64,000 bases of DNA from Drosophila persimilis (GCF_003286085.1 NW_020825322.1:682001-746000), one strand, 5' to 3'. Positions 1 to 12,882 are shown, counted from the stretch's first letter. Notes: generated by a model from the letters alone, not told the origin. Translations and numbers: made by a program.

Positions 1-790
1 GTCGGCATCCCGCCTCTGATTAACTCTGCGCGACCATGACCATATGCAAAAATGCGCCAGGTAAATTACTTTACTTTACTTTACTGAAATTTACGTTGCT
101 TTGCTTTGCTTTGGTCTCAGATATATGTATGTGTATCTGAAACCTGACAAATTGTTAGGATAATTTACGACCGATCTCTAGGGAATTTAACGGTACAGGC
201 TTTTGTTGGGTTGGTCATTGGATCAGATATCTTGGGCTGGACTAAATAATTAAATTGAGTCTCAAAAAATTCTTTTACTGTTTGGGGTAAATCTTTGAGA
301 GTCAGCGGTCAGCCAGTTTCAATGTAATTCCAGTGGAATCTTTGCCAAAAAAGGAGTGGAGGAGGGAGGACACAGGAGTCTGGACACAAAGTTTTTGTTG
401 CTCCAGCTCGTATAGTCTCTATGAAAAAGGCTTCAGACGAGACTGAAAGACGGGCAAAAATTGTTATTTTTTCAGAACTTCCTAGACTAAAATATGAACT
501 ACACCAACACTTCTCACTTGACAAAATTGTTTGTTCTCTTCAATCTGAAAAGGTTCGAAAACTTCTTCCGTCTGAAATCTTTCACAGTTTTTTTTAACTC
601 TGAGTTATCCATTCTGCAAAAACTTCTGTAAATAAAGGAGCTATACAAATTTGGATATGTGTGCCTTTTGAAATTTTGTTCATCGTCAAAAATATCAATC
701 CTTCAGAACATCGGATCCATAATATGAGTGATTATTTTCCGCTCCAAATCACCCATTGAGAAGTCTTGAAATGATTTAGTTTTTAAATAT
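1..790. other. Intergenic DNA beyond achaete, toward expected scute
   Basis: I see no coding gene here. The stretch is AT-rich with scattered T-runs and lies past the likely achaete poly(A) site. In D. melanogaster the interval beyond achaete leads to scute and carries shared proneural enhancers, so regulatory DNA is the inference. The open frames present are short and have no recognisable domain. Confidence 0.5.
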
Positions 791-796
791 TATCAG

Positions 797-802
797 TTTA
801 AT
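797..802 (-). terminator. Candidate poly(A) signal of achaete
   Basis: On the minus strand this reads ATTAAA, about 300 nt past the achaete stop codon. It lies just beyond the proneural box at 852–864, which must be inside the 3' UTR to work. No canonical AATAAA was seen nearer the stop on this strand. Confidence 0.4.
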
Positions 803-851
803 GTCCTCCATGTTTGTTTGTTTGTAAAAAAAAAGAGATTCTTAATAGTAC

Positions 852-864
852 ATTGTCTTCCATT
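852..864 (-). promoter_or_regulatory. Proneural box in the achaete 3' UTR
   Basis: The minus strand reads AATGGAAGACAAT, an exact match to the proneural box described in the 3' UTRs of Drosophila proneural bHLH genes (ac, l'sc, ato). It lies about 240 nt past the achaete stop and before the candidate poly(A) signal. Its core is complementary to the GY box (GTCTTCC) of Bearded- and E(spl)-class transcripts, and RNA:RNA pairing has been proposed for it. Motif and position are seen; function is from the literature as I remember it. Confidence 0.75.
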
Positions 865-1104
865 ATGAGCTAGATCTTAGGGTTGGAACAGTCTTATAAA
901 CTATCTAATAACCAGGCACATTCAGGGCTCTTAAGAACTAATTTGTACAGGCAAAAAAAAGTATGCTTTGAATGTGCCTGGAAAAATACAATACTTTGCT
1001 GGTGCGAGAGGTATATAATACTTGGCGGGCCAATCAATGGTTCGTTGTGTGGTTGCGACTAGCGGTGGATCGTACGTGGCAGAGGTGTACTCGCACGGAT
1101 CCGC

Positions 1105-1782
1105 TTAAAGATCATCCTGCCAGAGCGAGATGTAGTCGAGGATGTCCTCGTCCTCGGTCCCAGAGCTGCAGGAATTGTTGCGGTAGTCCTCGTAGCTAGA
1201 CTCCAGCTTCGTTGTGACTGCCGTTGGCTGCACCAAATTGGCTGTTGCTGTTGCTGTCGCTGTCGCCGATGCTGCATTGTAATAGGAGGAACTGCTGTTG
1301 CTACTGTTGCAGGAGCTGACGCTGCCGGTGGGAGAGCTGAGCTGAAGTTGCTGTTGGAGAGCGTACAAGTGCTGCTGTTGCTGTTGCTGCTGCAGCTGCA
1401 AGTTCTGTTGCTGGAAGAGCATATGTTGCTGCTGCACATGGTGATGATGGTGCTGCTGTTGATCAGTCCGCTTGTGATCGTTCTCATCGATGACCTTTTG
1501 CAGCCGACGTATGTACTCGACGGCCATGCGCAGAGTGCTGACCTTGCTCAGCTTCTTGTTGGCCCCCGGACCAATGCCGCGCCGACCGTTGCTCAGATCG
1601 GCGATCACAGCCACGGGAATGTGCTGCCGGAGCTGGCTGAAGCCGTTGTTGACCTGCTTGACCCGGTTGCGCTCCCGGGCATTGCGACGCACCACCGAGG
1701 CGCCGCCGATCTCCTGCTCGAAATGATCGTACTGATCATAGCCGAACATGTCTTGGCTTGAGTTGTCGCTGTCCAGTGCCAT
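1105..1782 (-). CDS. ac: Achaete, proneural bHLH transcription factor
   Basis: This intronless 225-residue ORF encodes Achaete, a nuclear proneural activator that forms heterodimers with Daughterless on E-boxes and gives cells sensory-organ precursor potential. The bHLH domain spans about residues 31–97: a basic region with [14 protein letters not shown], helix 1, a loop containing [19 protein letters not shown], and helix 2 ending [12 protein letters not shown] Gln/His-rich middle (about 107–150) varies in length between species. The acidic C-terminus [14 protein letters not shown] is the conserved achaete–scute tail. The length is slightly above the roughly 200 residues of D. melanogaster, mainly from Gln/Ala/Ser repeats. 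The ATG at 1780–1782 gives the expected MAL start. A TATA box lies about 120 bp upstream. The gene points away from yellow, as in D. melanogaster; scute would lie beyond the left edge. Confidence 0.96.
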   Translation of the reverse strand: MALDSDNSSQDMFGYDQYDHFEQEIGGASVVRRNARERNRVKQVNNGFSQLRQHIPVAVIADLSNGRRGIGPGANKKLSKVSTLRMAVEYIRRLQKVIDENDHKRTDQQQHHHHHVQQQHMLFQQQNLQLQQQQQQQHLYALQQQLQLSSPTGSVSSCNSSNSSSSYYNAASATATATATANLVQPTAVTTKLESSYEDYRNNSCSSGTEDEDILDYISLWQDDL

Positions 1783-1871
1783 GGCAGATAGATGGGATGG
1801 ATGGATGGATGAGTAGAAGGATGGCTTGTAGACTGGTGACTGGGTCTTCCCTGCGAGCGCTGGCTCTGTTC

Positions 1872-1906
1872 TGATGCCCTTCCCCGGTCCGCTCGGGCTA
1901 TTTATA
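1872..1906 (-). promoter_or_regulatory. achaete core promoter (TATA and initiator)
   Basis: On the minus strand TATAAATA covers 1906–1899. An initiator-like TCAGAAC places the likely start at about 1872. This gives a 5' UTR of roughly 90 nt before the achaete ATG, with no upstream ATG noticed. Confidence 0.7.
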
Positions 1907-1937
1907 GGGGCTCGGGCCCCGGTCTGGCCAAAGATCT

Positions 1938-1943
1938 CACCTG
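1938..1943 (-). promoter_or_regulatory. Proneural E-box near the achaete promoter
   Basis: The minus strand reads GCAGGTGA, fitting the GCAGSTG sites bound by Achaete/Scute–Daughterless dimers that mediate achaete auto-activation in D. melanogaster. It lies about 65 bp upstream of the predicted start. CAGCTG-type E-boxes at about 2123 and 2240 may add to it. Confidence 0.55.
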
Positions 1944-1964
1944 CAGAGTCGAGAGTCGGCTACC

Positions 1965-1976
1965 TGCGCGTGCGCG
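1965..1976 (-). promoter_or_regulatory. Hairy-like C-box upstream of achaete
   Basis: The minus strand reads GCGCACGCGC, containing the CACGCG core bound by the Hairy repressor. Hairy directly represses achaete in D. melanogaster through a GGCACGCGAC site a few hundred bases upstream. Here the site is about 100 bp upstream of the predicted start and lies in an alternating GC run, so a chance match is possible. Confidence 0.4.
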
Positions 1977-2025
1977 CGCACACACAGGAAGCAAAGGTGC
2001 AAAAAGGTGCAGCATCAATGTGGCT

Positions 2026-2190
2026 CACTCAAGGATCGCTCAATCCGAGCCACTCCGCCCCACTCAATCTCCCAGCGAGACTCTCTTGAGAGAGTAAAGT
2101 AAATGTCTCTCAGGGATCTCTGCAGCTGCCTCTTCTGTGAGTGCTTCTTGAGTGCTTTGAGTGCTTTGAGTGCTTTGAGTGATTTGAGTG
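2026..2190. repeat. CACTCAA / TTGAGTG heptamer cluster with a 9-bp tandem array
   Basis: TTGAGTG occurs five times at exact 9-bp steps (2148, 2157, 2166, 2175, 2184). Its complement CACTCAA occurs at 2026 and 2061, giving seven copies within 165 bp directly upstream of the achaete promoter. The array unit is TTGAGTGCT with few mismatches. It may be a simple tandem expansion or a homotypic binding-site cluster. Confidence 0.75.
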
Positions 2191-5100
2191 TTCCCAGACT
2201 GAGAACGGTTTGCCTCGGAGTCTTGGGCTCTTTTTTACAGCTGCCTGTCTGCTGCCTGCAGCCTCAAACTGGGGCTCGGATCGGGCCTGGCTCTGGGACT
2301 GTCGCGTGCCGGCTGCCAACCGGTTTCATGTACGTTTTCCCCAGTCCCCAAGCGCCCCCGTGCCCAGTTTCCAGTCCGCTCCCCTCTGATCCTACAGTCT
2401 CTGAGTCGTGTGCAGCCGCCTAATGAAAGTGGAGACCAGTCCAACTTTTATGGCCGTAATAGTTGAGCCACAATAAATCAGGGGTGGAAGAGGAACAGGG
2501 AGTGGAGGTGGAGGTGGAGGTGGAGGTGGCGTTGTAGAAGGTCCACAGCTCAAGGTCTCTCCCCTCATCCCGATCCTGATCCCGATCAGCCGGAGGCAAT
2601 ATTCTATTAACACTCTCCTAATGCCCCGCGGTCCTTTGTGCCAAGCGTATAGCCCAGCCCGGCGTACAACCCGTCGAGCCAAGGACGATAACAAGGACAT
2701 GGACAGAAGATCTCGACTCGAACTCGAAAGCATTTTGAAAGCATTTAAAACTGGGGAGAGGACAAATTTTTGCATTGTTGCCAGAATCGGAATGCTGCTG
2801 CTAGCCTCTCTGCTGGATGATGCTTCCATTGTGCCGCCAGGACATTCCCATTTGCTATTTTCCATTTCCCATTTTCCATTTCCCATTCTGGTTGCACGCT
2901 AGGCAACCGTGCCGAAAGTGACGATTGACATTGGACAGACCCATGCTGGGCATCGTTTAACACTTCGTTGCTGTAGCGGCGGGAGATTGCATGGCATTGC
3001 ATTGCCCGTTGCCCAGGAGCAGGAGTCAGGTGAGAGGTCATCCCCTCCAGATGGCCAAAGCGAGTCCTCGCCAACGCCAGAGTCCAGCGAATCGATCATA
3101 TCCGGTGCGGTCTCTGTTGATGCAATAGAAATTCGCTGTGGGTCAGTCAGTGCAGGGAGAATCCACATTCAAATCCACTTCCAATCTCTGCAGAAGTTGT
3201 AAATTATTGAACATTTTTAGCGCTACCAGACCGGATTCGGCACGCTTAAATCGAGAAGTAATCCCCACACAATATTAACGAGGCTGGAATGCTCTAAAAA
3301 AATAGATTTCTATTTCGGGAGATCTCAGTTATCACATTAGCAGATAACCATCTGAAGATGAGGCTGTTATTTGGTCGAAAAGAGGATGTTTCGATGATCC
3401 TTGATGAAAGTTCTGCTCCAAGATTCCTAAGCCGATGATCATAGGGCTCTAGATAGTAGATTGCTGATCATATTTGAAGCGAGCTATGTTTTACATATTC
3501 CGAAATTCTTGCCAGAGATTTGTCTTCCCCTCTATAGCGGAGCTACCCGAGTTCAGCTAAAGCTTCAGCTCTGCTCCGCAGATCCGATCGACGCGGCGCA
3601 AAGGCGATCGGCAGCAGGAGGCGCTATCATTATCTGACACAAAATTTTAATATAAATTATGTTGACATGTTGGCTTAAATATGTACGTTCGCCGTATTCG
3701 ATCGATTTTGCGGACCTTTTGGCTTTTGCCTTTTGCCGTCTCCGGTTTTGTGGGTCTTCTGCTGTTTTGCTTACGATCGTATTCATAATTGAGCCGACGA
3801 TCCCGTCGCGGACGATCGCACCGATCGATCCGTTTCTGTTTCGGGGCCGAGGGCCGACTAACTAGTTCAATAATTGCTGGTAAGACACGGCCACAGCAAA
3901 ACGAACTGAGGGAGAGCCAGCGACAGCAACAGCGACAGTGGCATACCCACCGAATGAAGCGAAGATGAAGTCGTCATTAATATCGACTCGGCCTGTCAAT
4001 AACTTGACATCGCATCATTTTTTCCACACTTCCTCTGGGGCGGCACTCTAGAGGTTGCAGGCAAGAGACGCGATCGAACACCGACAAAAACGTTCGAACC
4101 ATTGCATTGCAAATTTACCGAACTTTTGCGAACACTTTCGGGAACTGTTTCTGATGCGTCCCAGACCAAGGTCGAGCCGTTGTCATTACACTCGACGCGA
4201 CTCCACTCGCCTCCACTCGCCGCTGCTGCACTTTGCATAAGCCCCGAATCACATTTCTGTGTCATTTTTGTTCGCCGAAAACGCTGGCTCACGATCAGGT
4301 ATCGGGGATCGGGGATCGTAGGATCTCTGGTCACAAAAGGAAGATTAAAGAGCGGTGGCAGCTACATGACGAATTAAGTCAATATTTTTATGACCGATTT
4401 CTGGAAAGTCTAATGTTGGACTGATCATTGAATGATCCAATTGCAGCCGTTCAAGATCCTTGATCGCTAATCCAGTAAAGTGTATTGAGAGGACTGCCTT
4501 AAGACGCTTAATTGGATGATCTTGAGGTTTTAGATGGTATCAATGGTTTCTTTGTTAGCAAAATATATTTTTTATCAAGTGCCTTTTGAATATTGATTGA
4601 TAATGCCATCACAATGTTAATGGATACCACAGAGGATCTATAGATAATCGCTTGGGAACTGGAAATACCGCTTATCGAAGATCAACGATTTCGATATATT
4701 TGTAATATCTTTTTTCCAACGAAGGGACCACTAATCTCTAATCTTTGGTAAGTGATTGATTAGGAACTCCCACTAACTGGAGCTTGACAACTTATACAGG
4801 ATTAATAGCAAATAAACGTCCAATATGATGCTTAATGATGAACAAAAGTTGGAAATGTTTTCGGTGTTTGATTGCGTTTGATTTTGTTGGTAGTCTAAAT
4901 CTATCATATATATTTCATATCATATGTCCTTCATCACGCAGGTTCGCCGCTTATTAGAAAAGCTTTCTGAAAGACCTGATCTCTGCTGCTCTTCATTGCG
5001 ACGGGTGGAAATCAGGCTCGAAATTATAAAGCTCGCTGATCAAATCAAAAGTCAACTGTCAATTGTTCATGGCCATCAAATTGCCGCCTGACGATCGTGA

Positions 5101-8100
5101 TCAGGTTGATGGAATGGGAATGGGGAACAATATACGATACGATGAAAGGCGAAATGCGAAAAGCCGCGCCCACTCTATGGTGTGCGATGATATCTGATTT
5201 ATGTGCAGAGTGTCATCGAAGGGGCTCGACATCTAAGGTGCGCTTTTTGACGCCGCCAATTCTATTTGGCCGCCGTATTGCCAATGATATTTATGGCACT
5301 GACACTGGCCAGAGGAATGAGGAGCAGCATCAGCAATTTTTGATTAATTGTAATGCGAGAACTTTGATTAATTGCGGGCCAGCGAACAGGGCCCAACAAA
5401 ACAATTTGTTGTGGCATTGCATTAAATCAGACATCGACATCCCCGGGAAGTGGGGATGTGGAGACGAAGTGGAGACGGAGGAGAGGCCCATTGCTCCTGT
5501 CGGGAGCAGGCGTGAGATTGTACGAGTAGTAGGGCCAACACCTCATCGATAGCCCCATGCCCTGTGCCTTGTGCCTTGTGTGTACAGGTATACGTATTCG
5601 TTTTTTATGGATTCGTGTTTGTTTCGAAATTTATGAATGGTCATGGCTTTGGCCTCGACATCATCATCATCATCTTCATCATCCTCGTCCTCGTCCTCCT
5701 CTCTCCTCTCTGCGAATGCAGAATCCGTGGATGCTGTTGCTGCTGATGGTCCTTTATGCTGATGCTCTTTCATCTGCTGGCAATTGCAATTATGCAAAAA
5801 GTTGTCAAATACAGGAGGCACGGGGCGTGTACAAGCATGACTATCAACAAAATATTATCAAGCAAAAAAAAGGTGCCGAAAAAAATTGTACCAGTTTTTG
5901 TATTTTTCGGCCAAAAGCTCTCAGCAATTTACATGTCTGCCCTGCACTGTCTGTCCTCCCCTCGGAGCCCAGCAAAACCAATCAACGCGTCTGTCAACTG
6001 GAAGCGGCAGTGGCTGTGGTAGTGGCAGCTCCTCGCTTATCGGTAGCCGTGCTGAAATCAGCTTCTGGCACTCACGATCACGACGCGCCAATCCACAGTG
6101 CAATAACAGAAGCAGCAGCGGCAGCAGCAGCAGAAAAACCCGACTCTGCCACACCCCACTTAAACCTCCGACATCGGGGCTGTGGCACCATCCTCGTCCT
6201 CCCAGGCCGAACTGCAACTGCAACTTCAACCGCGATCTCGACCCTTTAGCGATCCATGCTCGTTGCTCCTGTCACAATTACAACAGCAAGTGCAGCGGCC
6301 TAATGACAACCACGGTGGCAGGCGACCGACCCGGCACAGTGGAACCCGAACACAAAACACAGAGCCCAGAAATCTCTTTTTTCGTATGAATTACAAATAT
6401 TTCTTATTATTTTACCCTTAATTTAACCTGGATGTACAAGTATTGCTCATATCAATTTATATTTATCTACAAATATGTACTTATTGGATTTATATCAATG
6501 CACAGGAAAAACGGAGATCCTCAGTAATACTTAAAAGCTGTAGCCTGCATCTATACAGAATATACGAAAATCTATATGTGGTTCATATAACTACTATATG
6601 ATACCATTTTAAAATAAGTAAACAATTATGCATTGCCCCACTGTGCACAACGATGGTCAGTTGACATGGAAACTTGATATTGCACACACACGAGTCGTGG
6701 CCCGAGCCTGAGCGTGAGCCTCAGCCTCAGCCTGGGTCTGGGTCTGGGATTGGGATTGGGATGCGGCCTGTCGTCGTCGTCATCGTCATCGTCTGGGTCT
6801 TGGGGCCTTAGCCTCTTGGCGTGCGCGTGCAGTGCAATTAACTTTTGTAGTAAGTCAGTCCGGGGCAACACTTGACATTGACTGGAAATGGGGGCTCAGA
6901 GGAGCACACCGAACAGGAGGGAATGGCGAGGGAAACGGGGCTGAGGGATCTGCGGATAAGTGGGAACGTGGTCTGGAGACTGGGGACTTGGGGCACACGG
7001 CGGCGACAATTTCACCTGTTGCATAGCCACTGCACGGCCACGACCTGACACAGTAACTTATATATTATTTGCATGCGCTCTGTAGCTCTGTTGCTCTGTC
7101 GCTATGTCGAACTGGTTCCTGACGATTGGAAGATGGAAGATGGCGATGGCGGACCCTGCCACGTGCACTAGATGTGCTCCAGATGATCATGATCCTAGAA
7201 GAGGGCCGAACCATCACTACAGAGGGGAGTGGACAATTAGGGTCAGTGTCGGGGTCAGTATTGACGTGAGGACCGGAGCTCGTTAGCGTTGATGCGATGC
7301 GATGCGATGGGATGGGACAAGGTGCAAGTGCAGCACACGCTGTGAGCAGGTTCGGGATTAGCCAGGAACCAGGAACCACGCAAGTGCTGAGGAGGAGTGC
7401 CAGGAGGAGGCTATCTGGCTACCCCCGACCCGATCCGACCCGACTATCCTGTCTGGTCTGGCAATTTAATGTGGGTCAGTCCTTTGGCAATTAAAAATTC
7501 TCCTACCTCTCCTACCCTTCGCCTTCGGGGACTGGACTGCAACTTCAACACATCATTAGATATGAATGAGATGAATGGCTGGGATGTTCTGCAACAACAG
7601 CAGATCTTGTTAAATTTGCAGTGTTTTTTCTCATTATTTTTGCTGTGTTTTAAGTTATTCTTGCTCTTGCTGATTTTGCGGCGCTGCCACTTGTGGCAAG
7701 TGAATGGGGCGATTGCGTGTGCCGTCCGGGTCCTGGTTCGGGACAGCGAGCGTTCGTCTTAACTGATTCTCATTGATTAATTGCCATCATTAGCATATGG
7801 CAACGACGGCATGATTGATATGGATATGTATATGTATATGGATATGGGTATGGAGCTGCCGGACCACCAACAGTGGTTCGATGGTATGGTTCCCTGATGG
7901 AATGTGGAATGTGGCTCTTAATGTGCAGCACCTTAAAAGGCAGCACCACCACTCGGAAACTCGGAAACAGTCGCAGACACTGCCACCACAGAGGCCGTGG
8001 CAAGTCAAGCAAGTGGCTCCAACTTTTGGCATAGACGGGCGCTAATTGTTAACAAATTGTTGGGTCAGCAGAGGGTGAGGTAAGGCCTGGCAACGGGCAA

Positions 8101-11100
8101 CTGGCAACTGGACCTGCGACTGCAACTGCGGCAAGCTGCAATGGGGCACGCAAGGGTCTGCGTCTGCTCTCCTTTGGGTCTGCTTTTGGGAGGTGCACGC
8201 AATCCTCGCGTAACTGGGGAAATCCATTACAGGCCAAGACACAACCACAGGCCAGGGTCACTGGTCCCCCACACGCAGTACCCCAATCAAGTGAATCCCA
8301 AAGTACTCCCAAAGCCCCATCCCCTTCCAGAACAGTAGCCTCCATATCGCGGCACTGTCATGTTTATTAGAGCAGAGAATACGATTATGGTCATGCCTGA
8401 TGATGAGGATGATGATGATGGGGCTATAGAAGTGCAGGACAACAAAGTCAAGGAATCACATTCTCCAGATGAATTCCTGGGTATGGCTTGGGGGCAGAGA
8501 ACCGCCACTAAAAGCCGTTCTTGGTGAATTTTCTGCCAGAATGTTATATGTTTTGGAAAAGCGGGAGGGTTCCATTCATGATATGGCTTATATGTTCTCA
8601 ATCTATCCTAAGCAGATACCTAAAAGGTTATTCCCTTCTCATAAGTATAATCTGGAATATCTGTATCTAATTGGCCGTATAATCTGATCGTAAACGAGAT
8701 GCAATAACACTTGATTCTTCAACGAGTGAACTCCCTTCGCCGTAAATACCTTAACTACAGCCTCAAGAAAATACAAGCCTTACAAAGTCTCCCTTGCCCT
8801 TTCGTAGCCCGACTCCACAACCCATCTAATCGCATAATCTGAGACTAATCGAGCTTCGAGAGCACTAAACCCGTCAGGATTCACTCCCCAGTTACTTATA
8901 CGATTACTATCCATCTGCTAGGATCGATTGACTCATTGGGTGGACTCAATTTCTTGTGGATCTCATTCACACGTTCTCATATTTCCTGTCCAGAAACTTA
9001 ATGACTCTCTCTCTCTCTGTAGCACCCCGTACCCCGTACACCACCCTCTAGGAGCTGTCCCATATGTGATCGATTGAATAGACGGGCCGCCCCATAATCT
9101 GGAGCCATCGCGGTGATCGTGGCTCGTCATCATTATGCTGGACGTCGTTGGGTGCGATCTGCACATAACAGGGGCACGACTGCCATAACTTTCCATCAGT
9201 TTCAGCAGTTTCAGCAGTTTCAATTTCAATATGATTTCCCTCCACACCCCGCACCCCGCACCCCGCACCCTGCACCGGCAACAGCATACGCCATACTGTC
9301 AACGATCTGGTAAAAGTAGCTAACTACCAGTTTTTCCTTCCTTTTCTCTACTTGTTTTGTTTTCTTTTAATACCCTTTCAGGCGGTATTATGATATTGAT
9401 CATGATCATCATATGACATACAGATATGGAAGCATTCTCATTTAAAAGATACATATATATCTTCATTATATGTATTAGACCAATACTACCAGTATGTACG
9501 TACAAATATGTATCTAACATGGGAACCAGGGTGAGCTCTGTGAGAGTGTTAAGGACTTCGTCTATCTGGATAAAATCCCATCAGGTTTTTTCATCATATT
9601 TCGTTGTTGCTTTTTTTAAGAAGAATGAGAAACGGCCCGCCGATCGGTTTGGAGTGGGACTTGGCTTGGGGACTGCCACCGCCTTGGGCAATAATTTCAT
9701 TTTCACTCTTGAGGCAGTGGCCGCAGGGGAAAACAGCAGCAGCAGCAGCGGCAGCAGCAATGATGATGATGATGATCGGAATGATGATGTTGCAGAGACC
9801 GCAGGCAAAAGTGTGCCCCAATTTAATTGAAAGCGGTTTCCGAGTGGCCTTGGCGGCACTCGCTGCCAGCTACCAGTCTGAGTCGAGGTGTTGCCCCAAT
9901 GTTGCCTCGGCTTTAGCTTTATTGATTGAATTGACGAAATGGAAATTTGTCAATTCTCACCTGGCACCTGTGCAGCGAATATTTGTGGTCGTTTTTGAGT
10001 TGGAGACCAGAGCAGATCCAGATCCCATACGAAGTCGTCTTGCGGTTGACTTTCAGTTTTCAGTGTGTTCGGCTTCGGCTTCGGCCGCGGCAAGGTCGGG
10101 GTCGCAATCGAGTAAAGAAACTCTTTAAGATAAAGGGAAAACAAACACACACAGAGTAAGGAACGGGTATGGGCAGGCAGACAACTCAATCAAATGGGGT
10201 ATCTCGCAGGGGATATCCTTGTGACTGTGACTGGGACTGGGCCGTTATCCTGCCAAACCGGCGACATACAAGAATAACCTTTTAATTAAACCATGGCCGG
10301 GGCCCCAGATAAGACATTCAAACGTTTGACGCTCTTCACGCGTGTTTGTCATATCGGAAATGAAACTCTCGAAACCGAAACGAATCGAAAACGCAACCGG
10401 ACTTATCGCACAACTGAATGAACTCTCTCAGTTCTCAGATGGGATAGGAAGGTAGGAACTGGGAATGGGAATGGGAATGGGAATGGATATCTCTCATGAA
10501 TGAAACTCGTTTGACATTTGGCAAACGATTAGATTGGATTGCAAGTGCATTAGTTGATCACATCCCCAGCTGCTGCAAGGACTGGTCTGGGTCTGGGTAT
10601 GCGTATGGGTCTGGGGCATCTACCTGCCAGGGCCAGCGGTAGATGCACAGATACAATTGTATCTCTTTGTGCGGCTACACGCTACACGCTTCGCTATCTG
10701 CAGCGACAGTTCTTGGTCACTCTTATTTTATGGGATTGCCACCAACCAGGAATAGCTGGAAGAGTCCTCATGTCTTCATGCAATGCAATGAAAACAATTT
10801 TGCCGATTGGAATTGCTGTTGTTTTTGTTTTTGTTTTTGGGATGTCGCTTACCATAAAACGGAGCCATAAAAGGGTCATCAAGCTGGAATTGCACCCGAT
10901 CACCCGGTCATCTGATCATCCCAAGCTTTAAATGAGCGATCGAAATGGACTTTCCCTGCTCCCATTCTCATTCTCATTCTCGTTCTCATTCCAATTCCCA
11001 TTGCCATTCCCATTGCAATTAATAGTAGATCTTTCCTCGTGGAACTGGAACCCATCCCCCCAGCTGCGCTCAGCGTTCACGCCTTCCTTCGACCTTCTGC

Positions 11101-12840
11101 TGCTGTGGAATCAATTAAGTCTTTGATTAATATGCATAAAAGTTTTGATTTGCTAGGCATTTAATTGAAATCAAGAAGCTCCTGAGTGGTAGAAGTGGTA
11201 GAGCGGTAGAAAGAGAAACAGAATGACGAGAGCGATACCCTAGTAATGGTATGAGAGTGACATATATATACATATATATGATTTAACATGATTAAATCAT
11301 GAAATTGTAATTAAATCTACTCAGCCGAGAACTGCTATAGATGGTTTATTTTGTTTATACTTGTATTTATTATATATATCTAAAATATATCGATTATATC
11401 TATAGATCTATTATACCTTGACATATTTAAGCCATCGGTACTTACTCGTCGACAGAGATTCAACGAAGACTAAACCATCGAGATCAACACATTAACATTG
11501 GCACTTTCATTCGTTTTCAAGGCGACGGAAACAGCTTGAGACGACTTTGTATAACTGGGAGGGGAGGACATCGGGCCACAGCGGTGCCTCCTCTCAACTA
11601 TGATGCCTTCTGATTTTGGCGCCTTCAATTAAAGCGGCAGCCGTTGATGAGGATGCCACTTGGGGCAATGCGGTTCCTGCTGCTGCTGCTTTTTGTGTGT
11701 AATTATTAATGAGACCGCTTCACCCGCTATCAGCTGGATGCAATGCCTCAGCATCAGCATCATCATAATCATCATCGTGAACATCCTCGTCACTAGGATC
11801 GCTTAATGGCCGCTTAGTTCAGACAAAAGCGCAGTCGTTTGACGATTTCGAGCGCCACAGGATGCCCTGCAACTTAATTCATCATGAAGGGCCAAACGAG
11901 GTCCAGCTACAGCTCCAGGGAATGCAAATATCCCCAATCTCGAGAGCAAAACTCATGCGAAACGGAAGCCACAAATGGCAGCGTGAAATTAAAGCGTCTA
12001 ACATGAAATTAGCCCCGTTTATTTGGTCGGATTTATTGCATTTGAATAACCAGATTGCTTAGGGATCGCGATCGCCTAATGATAGGCCCACGATCAAACC
12101 ACTAAAGGGATCGTGCCCAGGCAGGCAGGACTATCACAATATTTGTTTTGGGCTACAGCTACAGCGAAAATTTCTATAATTTGCATGCGCCGATGCGGTT
12201 TCTTCTTTTTTCGGGCTATGTAAATCATGTTGGATCCAGATCCAGCCTAAACTCGTACTTGAGCTCGGGATCGGATAGGATCTGAACCGCAAATTAGCTA
12301 CACGTACGACCCGTACGAACATCCCATTCGCGCAACTTGGTTTCTCGTTAAGCCAGCGCTGGACAGGTGGACAACAGGACAGGGACAGGGACAGGGACTT
12401 GGCTCCCTTAATGTTTCTCAATAAATATTTCAGACAGTCGGAGTCGGAGAGTCCAGTTGCTCGTGGTGGATGCCACCGTCTGGCGTGTTAATAGAGCAAG
12501 TGTTGTTTTGCTCACTTTCGGCGTTAAGTGTTTCGCGCACACTGCCGTCCTGTCTCCAGTCCATCCCCAGTCCCCAGAGGAGCTGTGGTCCGTCCGAAAT
12601 CAAAAAGCAAATAAATGTTGTCTTGTCTTGTTGTCTGGCGAGCCCCTCTTCTGTTTGTTTTTCGAAAGTTTTGGAACCCAGTGCGCCGCCACGCCCTCTC
12701 GTATGGGACAGCAGTGAAATAAATCATTGCTTCGGTGCTGGGTGTTTTTATACCCACTATTTGTTGTTGGTTTTCCGGCTGAGCCGGGATGTGGCCACAC
12801 TAGTAATTACGTGGGAATTCGCATTACTATAGACTGACTG
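2191..12840. other. achaete–yellow intergenic regulatory DNA
   Basis: No coding gene is supportable in this stretch. It holds many short simple repeats, including a GGAGGT run at 2502–2529, ATC repeats near 5660, CAG/GAT runs at 9734–9776 and GGGAAT near 10455. Paired WGATAR motifs occur at 3329–3347 and at 4572, 4598 and 4642. In D. melanogaster the dorsocentral enhancer of achaete–scute, driven by Pannier (GATA), lies between yellow and achaete. Proneural enhancers are therefore the expected content, but none is assigned here. Confidence 0.55.
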
Positions 12841-12882
12841 GTGTGCGGTGTGTGGTTGTGGGGGGTGTTGCTGGTATACATT

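Noticed and set aside
1348..1761. Open frames antisense to achaete
   Set aside because: They mirror the Gln-rich and bHLH coding sequence and have no promoter or domain of their own.
5557..6389. Overlapping plus-strand frames of up to 230 codons near 5.6–6.4 kb
   Set aside because: They are driven by ATC, CCT and GCA simple repeats, share the region between several frames, and show no domain, promoter or splice pattern.
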